Assembly: GCA_017617035.1 (NCBI GenBank) | Contig: JAFZWV010000032.1 | Span: 19,443 to 83,442 of the forward strand | Reading direction: 5' to 3' | Length of the DNA stretch: 64,000 nt | DNA from: Bacteroidales bacterium | GTDB lineage: Bacteria > Bacteroidota > Bacteroidia > Bacteroidales > UBA932 | In this document: positions 18,160 to 25,557 of the stretch, one piece after another | Numbering within the stretch: position 1 is the stretch's first letter | Layout of the letters: every line of letters starts with the position of its first letter | Made by a program: the position numbers and the translations under genes | Notes under the pieces: generated by a model | What the model saw: the letters and a program-made list of their open reading frames with translations, nothing else | Database searches by the model: none | Told to the model about the DNA's origin: nothing

Positions 18160-19068
18160 TTATAGATGCATATACTTTCGTAAGGCTAGACCATCAATCT
18201 GGTAACGATTCATAAGTACATTTGCCATCTTGACTTTTTCATCCCGGCTGGCCTCATATATCTTTCGCGGAGACCAGCCCTTTTCTTTTAGTATCTTTCC
18301 TATCCTTACATATTCTTGGTCGGAGAATCGATAATACTCCTCTTTAATATCGTGTTCGGCACCGACGACAGAATCAAACGCTGAGACCATTGTTTCAAAA
18401 TCTCCATAAAACTCAATAGCCTTGTCGAAATCGACATATAAATACGTAGAAATAGTATAATCTATTAGTTGTTCTATTTCCACGTGATTCAGCCCAATGG
18501 TAATACTATACCAATCGGAATACTTTAGATATTTCTTTTGCTTACGCCTTCTTGCGACAAATCGCATGGCGTAAGTGAGTTGTTGAGAGGCTTTCTCAAG
18601 AGTAATCGGTTCTGAAAAAGGAAATCCATTTCTGTAATATGGAAGGAAAGTCCACCTTTCATCAACAGCATGCTTACAGAGCCCTTTTTCAACGTGGTTA
18701 TTAGCGACATAAGCAAGGTTTTCCCTGATTTTCTTCTCACTGGTTTTGGCCGCGCTTCCAAAAGTATCGTGGAATAAAGAGCCCTTCCTCCCGTAATGGC
18801 AATTATGCAATCTTGCATATACAGATGTCGCATCCTGCATAAATTTCGACATCTTACTCTTCATATTTGCAATGAGAGAATGATGCAGATGGGTGAACAT
18901 AATGGCTGACATAAGGATAGTAATCCCATAGCGTTCAGCCATCACGCACACTACTGAGCAGAACACTATTCTGTCGACAACGTTGTAGAACACGACGCCA
19001 CCATCAATGGATTTCTGATAAATGTGCTGCACGGCACGAGCCGTAAAAGGACGAAGCTTGTGATTCAT
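18160..19068 (-). CDS. REP-associated tyrosine transposase (Y1/HUH family)
   Basis: A single-strand DNA nuclease of the Y1 transposase superfamily, RAYT branch. The metal-binding HUH motif appears as THLHHSL (His60, His62) and the nucleophile as Tyr120 in ENLAYVANNHVEKGL, the pattern expected before NPV/NHV-x-KG in this family. The 302-residue protein is longer than a minimal IS200 transposase; the extra 100-odd C-terminal residues are helical and Lys/Glu-rich and may bind DNA. The gene is visibly richer in A/T than the genes on either side, which suggests horizontal acquisition. It is immediately flanked by its presumed substrate palindromes. It may be a domesticated enzyme; activity is not shown. 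Confidence 0.85.
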   Translation of the reverse strand: MNHKLRPFTARAVQHIYQKSIDGGVVFYNVVDRIVFCSVVCVMAERYGITILMSAIMFTHLHHSLIANMKSKMSKFMQDATSVYARLHNCHYGRKGSLFHDTFGSAAKTSEKKIRENLAYVANNHVEKGLCKHAVDERWTFLPYYRNGFPFSEPITLEKASQQLTYAMRFVARRRKQKKYLKYSDWYSITIGLNHVEIEQLIDYTISTYLYVDFDKAIEFYGDFETMVSAFDSVVGAEHDIKEEYYRFSDQEYVRIGKILKEKGWSPRKIYEASRDEKVKMANVLMNRYQIDGLALRKYMHL

Positions 19069-19116
19069 AGTAAAAGAACTATTATAGGTTAATAACTGAA
19101 GCTAAAATACAAAAAA

Positions 19117-19156
19117 TTTGGACTTCTCCCCGTAAAAGAGGGGGGAGAAGTCCAAA
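19117..19156 (-). repeat. REP-like palindrome, copy 3
   Basis: TTTGGACTTCTCCCC at 19117-19131 pairs with GGGGAGAAGTCCAAA at 19142-19156 around loop GTAAAAGAGG. It is the reverse complement of copy 2, loop included. It lies between the start of the transposase gene and the end of the POT transporter gene, 17 bases past the POT stop. Confidence 0.92.
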
Positions 19157-19172
19157 AATCGAGGAAAAAAGG

Positions 19173-20699
19173 CTACTCCGCTGTGGCGGCTTCGAGCTTT
19201 TTCATCATCGCGAACATGAAGATCGCGGAGACGACGCAGACGCCGAGGAAGACAGTCCAGACGACCCAGAGAGGAATCGATCCCCAGAGGTGTCCGCCAA
19301 CCTGAACGAGGAAGTTGCCGAGGGCGGTCGCGACGAACCACATACCCATCATCATACCCTTGTATTTGGGAGGAGCGACCTTCGAGACGAAGGAAATTCC
19401 CATCGGGCTCAACAGAAGCTCGCCGAAAGTCAAAACCAGGTAAACGGTTATAAGCCAGTAAGGAGAAACCAGGGTCTCAGGCATACCGGCTTCGCGGGCT
19501 GCGGCCTGGACATCGGGGGTATTCAGACCAATAGAAGCGAATACCATAAGTCCGAAGGCGATAGCGGCGACAAGCATACCGTAAGCGATCTTGCGGGGAG
19601 CGGAAGGCTCCTTGCCTTTAGATGCGAGGGCGCCGAAGATAGCCATCGACACAGGGGTAAGGGCTACCACATAGAACGGGTTGAAGTGCTGGAAGATAGG
19701 GGCGCTGATCTCAACAGAACCAGTAAGGCGCTCATACTGCCATACAAGATATGCGCATGCCAGAGCGACTACCGCGACACCAATCCATTTACCGCGTTTC
19801 GAAGCCTCCTTATCGAAGATGGAGAACAGCGCATAGACGATAATGATCACAGCAACCAGATTCCATACGTTGAAAGGCATGGAAGCGAGGCCGGAAGCAC
19901 TGCGCTCGGTAAACTCGTTTGCAAAGTAAGTGAGGGTAAGACCATTCTGATGGAAGCTCATCCAGAAGAAGATAACCACGGCGAACACCAGGAAGAGGGC
20001 CACCATGCGCTTCTTCGTCTGCTCAGGAGTAAGAGTGTCAACCACCTGGGCCTTCTCTCCCTTGGCGTGGCCACCTTCAACATGCTTGAACCAGCTGCGG
20101 AAAGCGTAGTAAATACCGATAGAAACAATCAGGGAGACGCAAGCGACCGCGAACGAGAAATGGTATGCGGCATTTCCGTCGAAGCCGAGGGTTATAGCCC
20201 ACTCGCGAATCTTGATAGCAGCCGTAGGAGCAAAGAGAGCGCCAAGGTTGATAGCCATATAGAACAGCGAGAAGCCGGAATCGCGCTTTGCCGCATAGAG
20301 AGGATCGTTGTAGAGATCTCCCACCATCACCTGCAGGTTACCCTTGAACAGACCCGTTCCGAAGCCGATCAGAAGAAGAGCGGCAAGCATGGCCACAAGA
20401 GCCACATTACCGCTTCCAAGGGGAACAGACAGCAACAGATAACCGGCGAACATAACGAAGATACCGGTTGTAACCATCTTTCCGAATCCGAACTTATCTG
20501 CCAGAATACCTCCGATGAGCGGGAAGAAATAAACCAGCATAAGGAACGTGCTGTAAATGAAGCCGGCAGTTCCGGCCTCGAGGCCGAAGTTCGCGCGCAA
20601 AAACAGCGCGAAGACGGCGATCATAGTGTAGTAGCCGAAGCGCTCGCCGGTGTTGGCGAGAGCCAGGGCAAACAAACCTTTCGGTTGATTCTTAAACAT
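19173..20699 (-). CDS. POT/PTR family proton:oligopeptide symporter
   Basis: Inner-membrane proton-coupled di/tripeptide importer. The first helix carries the family's E-x-x-E-R-F-x-Y-Y-type signature as NTGERFGYY (residues 17-25). The GGILADKFGFGK loop and FKGNLQVMVGDLY block are also characteristic. About 14 hydrophobic segments over 508 residues fit bacterial DtpT-like members. It is a single-gene unit, divergent from the acyltransferase gene, with a TAAATTTG promoter element upstream. Family firm, specific peptides unknown. Confidence 0.92.
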   Translation of the reverse strand: MFKNQPKGLFALALANTGERFGYYTMIAVFALFLRANFGLEAGTAGFIYSTFLMLVYFFPLIGGILADKFGFGKMVTTGIFVMFAGYLLLSVPLGSGNVALVAMLAALLLIGFGTGLFKGNLQVMVGDLYNDPLYAAKRDSGFSLFYMAINLGALFAPTAAIKIREWAITLGFDGNAAYHFSFAVACVSLIVSIGIYYAFRSWFKHVEGGHAKGEKAQVVDTLTPEQTKKRMVALFLVFAVVIFFWMSFHQNGLTLTYFANEFTERSASGLASMPFNVWNLVAVIIIVYALFSIFDKEASKRGKWIGVAVVALACAYLVWQYERLTGSVEISAPIFQHFNPFYVVALTPVSMAIFGALASKGKEPSAPRKIAYGMLVAAIAFGLMVFASIGLNTPDVQAAAREAGMPETLVSPYWLITVYLVLTFGELLLSPMGISFVSKVAPPKYKGMMMGMWFVATALGNFLVQVGGHLWGSIPLWVVWTVFLGVCVVSAIFMFAMMKKLEAATAE

Positions 20700-20732
20700 A
20701 TCTAACTATTATTTGAATTGTCTACGAGTAGG

Positions 20733-20740
20733 CAAATTTA
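20733..20740 (-). promoter_or_regulatory. Bacteroidetes -7 element for the POT gene
   Basis: TAAATTTG read on the - strand matches the Bacteroidetes -7 consensus TAnnTTTG and would give a leader of roughly 27 bases before the ATG at 20699. No good -33 TTTG was found at the usual spacing. Confidence 0.5.
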
Positions 20741-20752
20741 CTAATAAATTGT

Positions 20753-20760
20753 TAAATTTG
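20753..20760 (+). promoter_or_regulatory. Bacteroidetes -7 element close to the acyltransferase start
   Basis: TAAATTTG lies only 4 bases before the annotated ATG at 20765. If it is the true -7 box, transcription would begin at or near the start codon and the mRNA would be leaderless, or a later start codon is used. No clear -33 box. Confidence 0.45.
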
Positions 20761-20764
20761 GGAG

Positions 20765-21679
20765 ATGAAGCGTTTTCTCATAAAGGCTTTCCTGCGCCTG
20801 TTCTCATGGCTGCCTCTAAGCGTGCATCGTTTCAATGCACACATTCTGGGGTGGTTAGCTCGATGCGTTGTGCGCTACCGAGTAAAGGTCGTCAGAGAAA
20901 ACATAGACAAAGCCTTCCCGGAGAAATCGCCCAAGGAGCGCAGAAAAATCTTCAAGGACTTCTACCTGCATTTCGCTCAGATTATCACCGAAACCATTTG
21001 GTTCAGCGGCTGCACTCCTAAGCGCATACGCCGCTCCGGAATAGCAAAGGTCAACAATCCGGAATTCCTCGAAGAACTCCAAGCAAAGTCCGACGGTACC
21101 ATCGTCCTGTCTGCCCACTGCGGCAACTGGGAAATTCTCGGTGGATTCCCCTACTTCGACTACGGAGGGCACCAGCCTTGCTTCAATGCCCAGAACACGG
21201 CCAACGTTTATAAAAGGCTCACGGATCCTGTCTGGGACGACATCCTCAGAGAATCTCGAACCAGACCGCTTGGTCCGGATTACTCCAATTATGTGGAGAC
21301 CAGAGCGATTCTTCGCCACATCATAGAGCATCGCAAGGACAAATTATTCTGGCTCATCAATACCGACCAGTGGCCCTATGGCAGTGCAAAAGCCTACACT
21401 ATCGTCGACTTCATGCACCGCAAAACCCGCTCGATGACGGCCGCGGCAGCCATCGCCCGCAAACTGAACATGTCGATCTGCTACCTCTCAATCGTAAGAG
21501 GTCCCAAAGGCAAGAACTACATTCTGGAATTCAAGCCTATAGCCGAAAACGCATCGACTCTCACCGAACAGCAAATCATCGAAACATACTACAAATACAT
21601 AGAAGAAGACATCTACGCCGACCCTGGAAACTACCTGTGGTCTCACCGCAGATGGAAAATAAGACCCGACACGCAATGA
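20765..21679 (+). CDS. LpxL/HtrB-type lipid A acyltransferase
   Basis: Inner-membrane acyltransferase that adds a secondary fatty acid to lipid A or its precursor. The conserved catalytic block is SAHCGNWE (H-x4-E), followed by LGGFPYFDYGG. The N-terminal FLRLFSWLPLSV stretch is the membrane anchor, and RENIDKAFPEKSPKERR is a typical family segment. Length (304) is normal. It is followed by a DUF4831 gene overlapping by 4 bases. The ATG chosen lies very close to a possible promoter element. Confidence 0.87.
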   Translation: MKRFLIKAFLRLFSWLPLSVHRFNAHILGWLARCVVRYRVKVVRENIDKAFPEKSPKERRKIFKDFYLHFAQIITETIWFSGCTPKRIRRSGIAKVNNPEFLEELQAKSDGTIVLSAHCGNWEILGGFPYFDYGGHQPCFNAQNTANVYKRLTDPVWDDILRESRTRPLGPDYSNYVETRAILRHIIEHRKDKLFWLINTDQWPYGSAKAYTIVDFMHRKTRSMTAAAAIARKLNMSICYLSIVRGPKGKNYILEFKPIAENASTLTEQQIIETYYKYIEEDIYADPGNYLWSHRRWKIRPDTQ

Positions 21680-22692
21680 GAAAGACCATCATCGCCGCCG
21701 TAATCCTGCTCGCCGCAATCCCCGCGAAAGCGCAGGAAATAACCTATGCACTGCCTAAGACCTCGATCAACATCGAAGTAGGCTACACTCAGGAAATCAT
21801 CCATGCCGGCAAGTACGCCAAATACGCAAAAGAACTGCTCGGCATAGAAGTAACCCAGAGTGATACCGTAGTTACCACTATAACTCAGTTCAGGATTAAG
21901 CCCAGGGTCGAAGCCGACCAGTCGAAACGCTTCACTCTGAACCTGACTTCCAACGCTCTCCCTTCCCTGCTTGCCCTCACTGATCAAGGTCTGATTGCCG
22001 GCAAGGAAGCAGAAGAGTCGAAAGCGACACATCAAGGCAGAAGCGTCAACTACAGAAAGCCCGAGCCCAAACCTGAGGCTCCAAAGCCTCTTGAGCCCAC
22101 CTACGAACAGCAGATAGTACCCGGACTTGACTCCCTCGGCAACACGATATACGACACAATCATAGTAGAAATTCCCCCTGTAGATCCTCTTCTGCAGGAA
22201 GCGACAGACGCTGCCGAAGACATTAAAGAACTGCGCGAACAGCGCTACAAGATCATTACAGGCGATACTGACGCCTCATACTCAGGCGAGGCCCTCGGAG
22301 CCGCGCTTCAGGAGCTCAACAGGCTCGAGGCCGAGCTGCTCCCCCTCTTCGAAGGCACTTCCGAGACAATAAAGAACAAGGCATGGTTCGACATAATCCC
22401 CGACCGCGAAGGGTCCTTCGCGGCCTTTGCCCTGGATCCCGAACGCGGCCCCGTACGCGCTACTAAATCAAGCACCGACATCTTTGAGATCATCATCGAA
22501 GCCGAGCCTGTAGCCGTACCCGACGTACAGGCCGACAACTCACGTGGAAAGAAGAATTCTCACCAGAACCTGGTATACAGAATCCCGGCTGTCTGCACCG
22601 TAACCCTCAAAGACGGCGTTCAGGAAATCACAAGCATGCGCATGCCTATCTACCAGCTCGGCCAGGAAGCCACCTATCCCGTATACGAATAA
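21676..22692 (+). CDS. DUF4831 family secreted protein
   Basis: Protein of unknown function from a family found in Bacteroidetes. The start ATG 21676 overlaps the acyltransferase stop (ATGA) and begins a clear signal peptide (MRKTIIAAVILLAAIPAKAQ). About 338 residues, with a Pro/Glu-rich stretch (about 125-145), then a mostly charged alpha/beta region with two YxxQIVPGLDSLG/IYDTIIVEIPP-like strands and an LREQRYKIITGDTDASYSG segment typical of the family. Export to the periplasm or outer membrane is predicted. No catalytic motif is evident. Its position suggests an envelope role, which is only inferred. Confidence 0.75.
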   Translation: MRKTIIAAVILLAAIPAKAQEITYALPKTSINIEVGYTQEIIHAGKYAKYAKELLGIEVTQSDTVVTTITQFRIKPRVEADQSKRFTLNLTSNALPSLLALTDQGLIAGKEAEESKATHQGRSVNYRKPEPKPEAPKPLEPTYEQQIVPGLDSLGNTIYDTIIVEIPPVDPLLQEATDAAEDIKELREQRYKIITGDTDASYSGEALGAALQELNRLEAELLPLFEGTSETIKNKAWFDIIPDREGSFAAFALDPERGPVRATKSSTDIFEIIIEAEPVAVPDVQADNSRGKKNSHQNLVYRIPAVCTVTLKDGVQEITSMRMPIYQLGQEATYPVYE

Positions 22693-22704
22693 AAACCAAA
22701 AGAT

Positions 22705-24153
22705 ATGACTATCAAAGACCTGACTCCATCAATAGTATGGAACAACTTCTACGGAATTACCCGTATTCCCCGTCCCTCAAAGCATGAGGAAAAGATACGC
22801 GCCTATCTCCTTAAGTGGGCTGAAGATCACAACGTAGAGGCCTTCACCGACGACACCGGAAACGTCATAATGCGCGTTCCCGCCACCCCCGGATTCGAGA
22901 ATCGCAAGGGCGTCATCCTTCAGGGCCATATGGACATGGTCCCTCAGAAGAACTCCGACATCAAGCACGACTTCCTTACAGACCCTATCGAGACGCGCGT
23001 CGACGGCGACTGGCTCAAGACCTTCGGCACTACCCTCGGCGCCGACAACGGCCTCGGCCTTGCACTCGCCCTCTCGGTAGCGGAATCCAAGGACGTCAAG
23101 CACGGCCCCATCGAGATTCTGGCGACCTACGACGAGGAGACCGGCATGACCGGCGCTGCCCTGCTCAAACCGGGCATCCTCAAAGGCGACATCCTCATCA
23201 ACCTCGACTCCGAAACCGAAGGCGAGCTCTACGTGGGCTGCGCGGGCGGCGTGGACGGAACCTCCGAAGGAAGCTACAAGCCTGTTAAGGCGCCTGCCGG
23301 CTACAAGGCCGTCGACTTCGCCGTAAAGGGCTGTCAGGGCGGACACTCGGGCATGGACATCGTCCTCTACAGGGCCAACGCCAACAAAGTCGCTGCGCGC
23401 ATCTTGCTCGAAGCGCTCAAGTCCGAAGACCTGCTTCTCGCAAGCCTCGAGGGTGGCACCCTCCGCAACGCAATCCCGCGCGAGTGCTTCGGAACACTGC
23501 TCGTTAAGGACTTTGCAAGCGCCAAGGCCGCAATCGAGCGCATAGCTGCCGTTCTCAAGAGCGAGTACGCCGAAACTGATCCGGACATGACGATAGTCTT
23601 CGAGCCTGCCGCAGCCCCCGTCGAGGAGTGTGCCAGCGCGGCCGATACTGCCCGCATAATCAACGCGATAGTCGCATGCCCCGACGGCGTGGAGCGCATG
23701 AGCGCGTCCGTGCCCGGCCTGTGCGAGACCTCTACCAATATGGCCATGGTCAAGGTCGCCGGCGGCGAGTTCTTCGTTAAGAGCCTGCTTCGCAGCTCGG
23801 TCGATACCGCCAAGATGGCCCTGGCCGATAAACTGGCCGCGGTCTTCGAGCTCGCAGGCGCAAAAACCAGCTTCGAGGGCGCCTACTCCGGATGGAAACC
23901 CAATCCGAAGTCGGCAATCCTCAAGGTCATGAAGGAAGTCTACGAGCGCAAGTTCGGGCAGGAGCCCAAGGTCATGGCTATTCACGCCGGCCTCGAATGC
24001 GGTATCCTCTCGGGAGCATACCCCCACTGGGACATGGTCTCCTGCGGACCTACCATCCTCAGCCCCCACTCCCCCGACGAGCGCTGCTTTATCCCTTCGG
24101 TTGCAAAGATGTGGGACTACCTGCAGGAAGTCCTGATTAACATACCCGAATGA
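22705..24153 (+). CDS. pepD: Aminoacyl-histidine dipeptidase (M20C)
   Basis: Cytoplasmic zinc dipeptidase cleaving Xaa-His and other dipeptides. Metal and catalytic motifs of the M20 family are present: LQGHMDMVPQKN (His plus catalytic Asp), LGADNGLGLALAL (bridging Asp) and YDEETGMTGA (Glu-Glu). CQGGHSGMDI lies at the start of the lid domain, and IHAGLECG near the C-terminus holds a further ligand. At 482 residues it is full length. It starts 12 bases after DUF4831 and overlaps the next gene by 4 bases. Paired with the upstream POT transporter it could serve peptide use, though the genes are not in one operon. Confidence 0.93.
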   Translation: MTIKDLTPSIVWNNFYGITRIPRPSKHEEKIRAYLLKWAEDHNVEAFTDDTGNVIMRVPATPGFENRKGVILQGHMDMVPQKNSDIKHDFLTDPIETRVDGDWLKTFGTTLGADNGLGLALALSVAESKDVKHGPIEILATYDEETGMTGAALLKPGILKGDILINLDSETEGELYVGCAGGVDGTSEGSYKPVKAPAGYKAVDFAVKGCQGGHSGMDIVLYRANANKVAARILLEALKSEDLLLASLEGGTLRNAIPRECFGTLLVKDFASAKAAIERIAAVLKSEYAETDPDMTIVFEPAAAPVEECASAADTARIINAIVACPDGVERMSASVPGLCETSTNMAMVKVAGGEFFVKSLLRSSVDTAKMALADKLAAVFELAGAKTSFEGAYSGWKPNPKSAILKVMKEVYERKFGQEPKVMAIHAGLECGILSGAYPHWDMVSCGPTILSPHSPDERCFIPSVAKMWDYLQEVLINIPE

Positions 24154-24965
24154 AGCCCGAAGTTCGCCAGCAACTCATAGACTGGGCCGAGACCTACAAC
24201 GACCCCGTCTATTTCCAGGAGGATCCCATCGCATTCCCGCGTGAGTTTCTCCAGCGCGGCGCCGCACTCCAGGATATCGAGATTGCGGCGATCTTCGCCG
24301 CACACCTGGCCTGGGGGCGCCGCGCCATGATCGTGCGCGACTGCACCCGCCTCTTCGACGAAATGGAATGGCGCCCTTACAACTACATAATGGCCCACTC
24401 CTACCGCGACGACAACACGAGCCTGCATCGCACCATCAAATGGTCCGAAATCGCCCACATCTGTAATAGATTATATCATTTCTATTCGGCCAGGGCGACC
24501 AGTACCCCCCGAACCGTCTCGCTTGCGCTCGACCCCACCGTTCACTCCGTTCACGGTTCCCCCTCTTATGGTGCCGAGGGTAGCACAGGTTCTGGGGGCA
24601 CTGGTCGCCCTGTGCGCTCGTTAGAGTTACTAAGCGCAGAGGAAATAAGAGTTACCATTTTCAGGCAGAAGGAGGACAAGAGGGCGGCGAACAAGAAGAT
24701 CAACATGATGCGCAGATGGATGGTCAGAAACGACGGAAAGGTCGATCTGGGACTGTGGACGCATACCAGTGCGGCGGATCTCATCATTCCGCTGGATGTG
24801 CATGTGTATACTCAGGCGGCAGCGCTGGGACTAACAGACAGAAAACAGAAAGATATAGTGACGGCGCGTCAGATAACGGATGCGTTCAGGGAGATTTGGC
24901 CCGACGATCCAGTAAAGGGCGATTTCGCGCTGTTTGGATACGGAGTAACGAGAAAAGATGCCTAG
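24150..24965 (+). CDS. TIGR02757 family protein with in-frame repeat insertion
   Basis: Conserved bacterial protein of unknown function (TIGR02757/DUF2400). The ends match the family: an N-terminal helical region with FAAHLAWGRRAMI and a C-terminal block with KVDLGLWTH, LIIPLDVHV and FALFGYGV. Between FYSARA (about residue 115) and LELLSAEE (about 158) lies a low-complexity stretch (STPRTVSLALDPTVHSVHG onward, rich in Ser, Gly, Pro and Thr) that is encoded by an imperfect palindrome and does not look like the rest of the protein. It appears to be a translated repeat insertion. The gene overlaps pepD by 4 bases and the zeta-toxin-like gene by 8. Confidence 0.8.
   Translation: MKPEVRQQLIDWAETYNDPVYFQEDPIAFPREFLQRGAALQDIEIAAIFAAHLAWGRRAMIVRDCTRLFDEMEWRPYNYIMAHSYRDDNTSLHRTIKWSEIAHICNRLYHFYSARATSTPRTVSLALDPTVHSVHGSPSYGAEGSTGSGGTGRPVRSLELLSAEEIRVTIFRQKEDKRAANKKINMMRRWMVRNDGKVDLGLWTHTSAADLIIPLDVHVYTQAAALGLTDRKQKDIVTARQITDAFREIWPDDPVKGDFALFGYGVTRKDA
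24491..24612 (+). repeat. Palindromic repeat inserted in frame in the TIGR02757 gene
   Basis: CAGGGCGACCAGTACCCCC (24491-24509) and GGGGGCACTGGTCGCCCTG (24594-24612) are inverted repeats matching at 18 of 19 positions; further pairing (GAACC/GGTTC) continues inward. The roughly 120-base insert keeps the reading frame and has no stop in the coding frame. Its base composition (runs of C and G) stands out from the flanking gene. Confidence 0.85.
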
Positions 24966-25557
24966 ACTATACATATTGTCGGGTTGCAACGGTTCCGGTA
25001 AGACCACGGCGTCGTATACGCTGCTTCCGGAAATGCTCGAATGCCGCGAATTCGTCAATTCCGACGAGTTCGCAAAGAGCCTTTCGCCCTTTGACCCGTC
25101 GTCTGCGTCGGTATCGGCCAGCCGCTATATGCTCCTGAAAATCAGGTATTTGCTAAGCAAAAGAGCAGACTTCAGTATTGAGACTACCCTCGCTACCCGT
25201 TCGCTTCTGAACATCATTAAAGAAGCAAAGAGCTTGGGCTATACTGTTACTCTTTTATACTTCTGGCTGAAGACTCCCGAACTCGCAATCAAAAGAGTTC
25301 AGGCGCGAGTCGAGGCAGGCGGCCACAACATCCCTGAAGACACAGTTCGCAGGCGCTATGTAATGGGTCTGAGATACTTTTTCGAGACCTATGCGCCCGT
25401 TAGCGACCGCTGGGTATTGGCCGACAACTCCAAGACCCCGTTCACGGTAGTGGCCGAGGGCAACAAACAAGAAACTTTCATCAGAGATGAGGAGCGATAC
25501 AAGACCATTAGAAACGTTTGCTATCCGGAAGACGGATCTGGAGAAGCTGACCAGTGA
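24958..25557 (+). CDS. Zeta-toxin-like P-loop kinase
   Basis: A small ATP-binding protein with Walker A motif SGCNGSGKTT (residues 8-17) followed by NSDEFAK, SIETTLATR and a C-terminal Arg-rich stretch (VRRRYVMGLRYFF). This combination is typical of the stand-alone zeta-toxin-like or AAA kinases common in Bacteroidetes. No epsilon-type antitoxin gene is adjacent, so it may be a housekeeping nucleotide or sugar kinase rather than a toxin. The start overlaps TIGR02757 by 8 bases, and its end overlaps the tldD frame by 71 bases if tldD starts at 25487. Confidence 0.75.
   Translation: MPRLYILSGCNGSGKTTASYTLLPEMLECREFVNSDEFAKSLSPFDPSSASVSASRYMLLKIRYLLSKRADFSIETTLATRSLLNIIKEAKSLGYTVTLLYFWLKTPELAIKRVQARVEAGGHNIPEDTVRRRYVMGLRYFFETYAPVSDRWVLADNSKTPFTVVAEGNKQETFIRDEERYKTIRNVCYPEDGSGEADQ

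Larger units (their letters stand above)
18114..19156 (-). mobile_element. RAYT gene bracketed by inverted REP palindromes
   Basis: The transposase-like gene at 18160-19068 lies between two inverted copies of one palindrome (18114-18157 and 19117-19156), with 2 bases on the 3' side and 48 on the 5' side. This is the usual arrangement of REP-associated tyrosine transposases, which are linked to the spread of short palindromes rather than to their own frequent jumping. The third copy at 15147-15181 fits that idea. No target-site duplication was identified. Confidence 0.8.

Noticed and set aside
19290-20705. 471-codon open frame on the + strand
   Set aside because: It is antisense to the well-supported POT transporter gene, is rich in charged low-complexity sequence and has no recognisable motif.
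22777-24069. 430-codon open frame on the - strand
   Set aside because: Shadow of pepD, whose catalytic motifs are all on the + strand.
24958-25557. A complete toxin-antitoxin module
   Set aside because: No antitoxin-like gene is adjacent; both neighbours are conserved housekeeping families.
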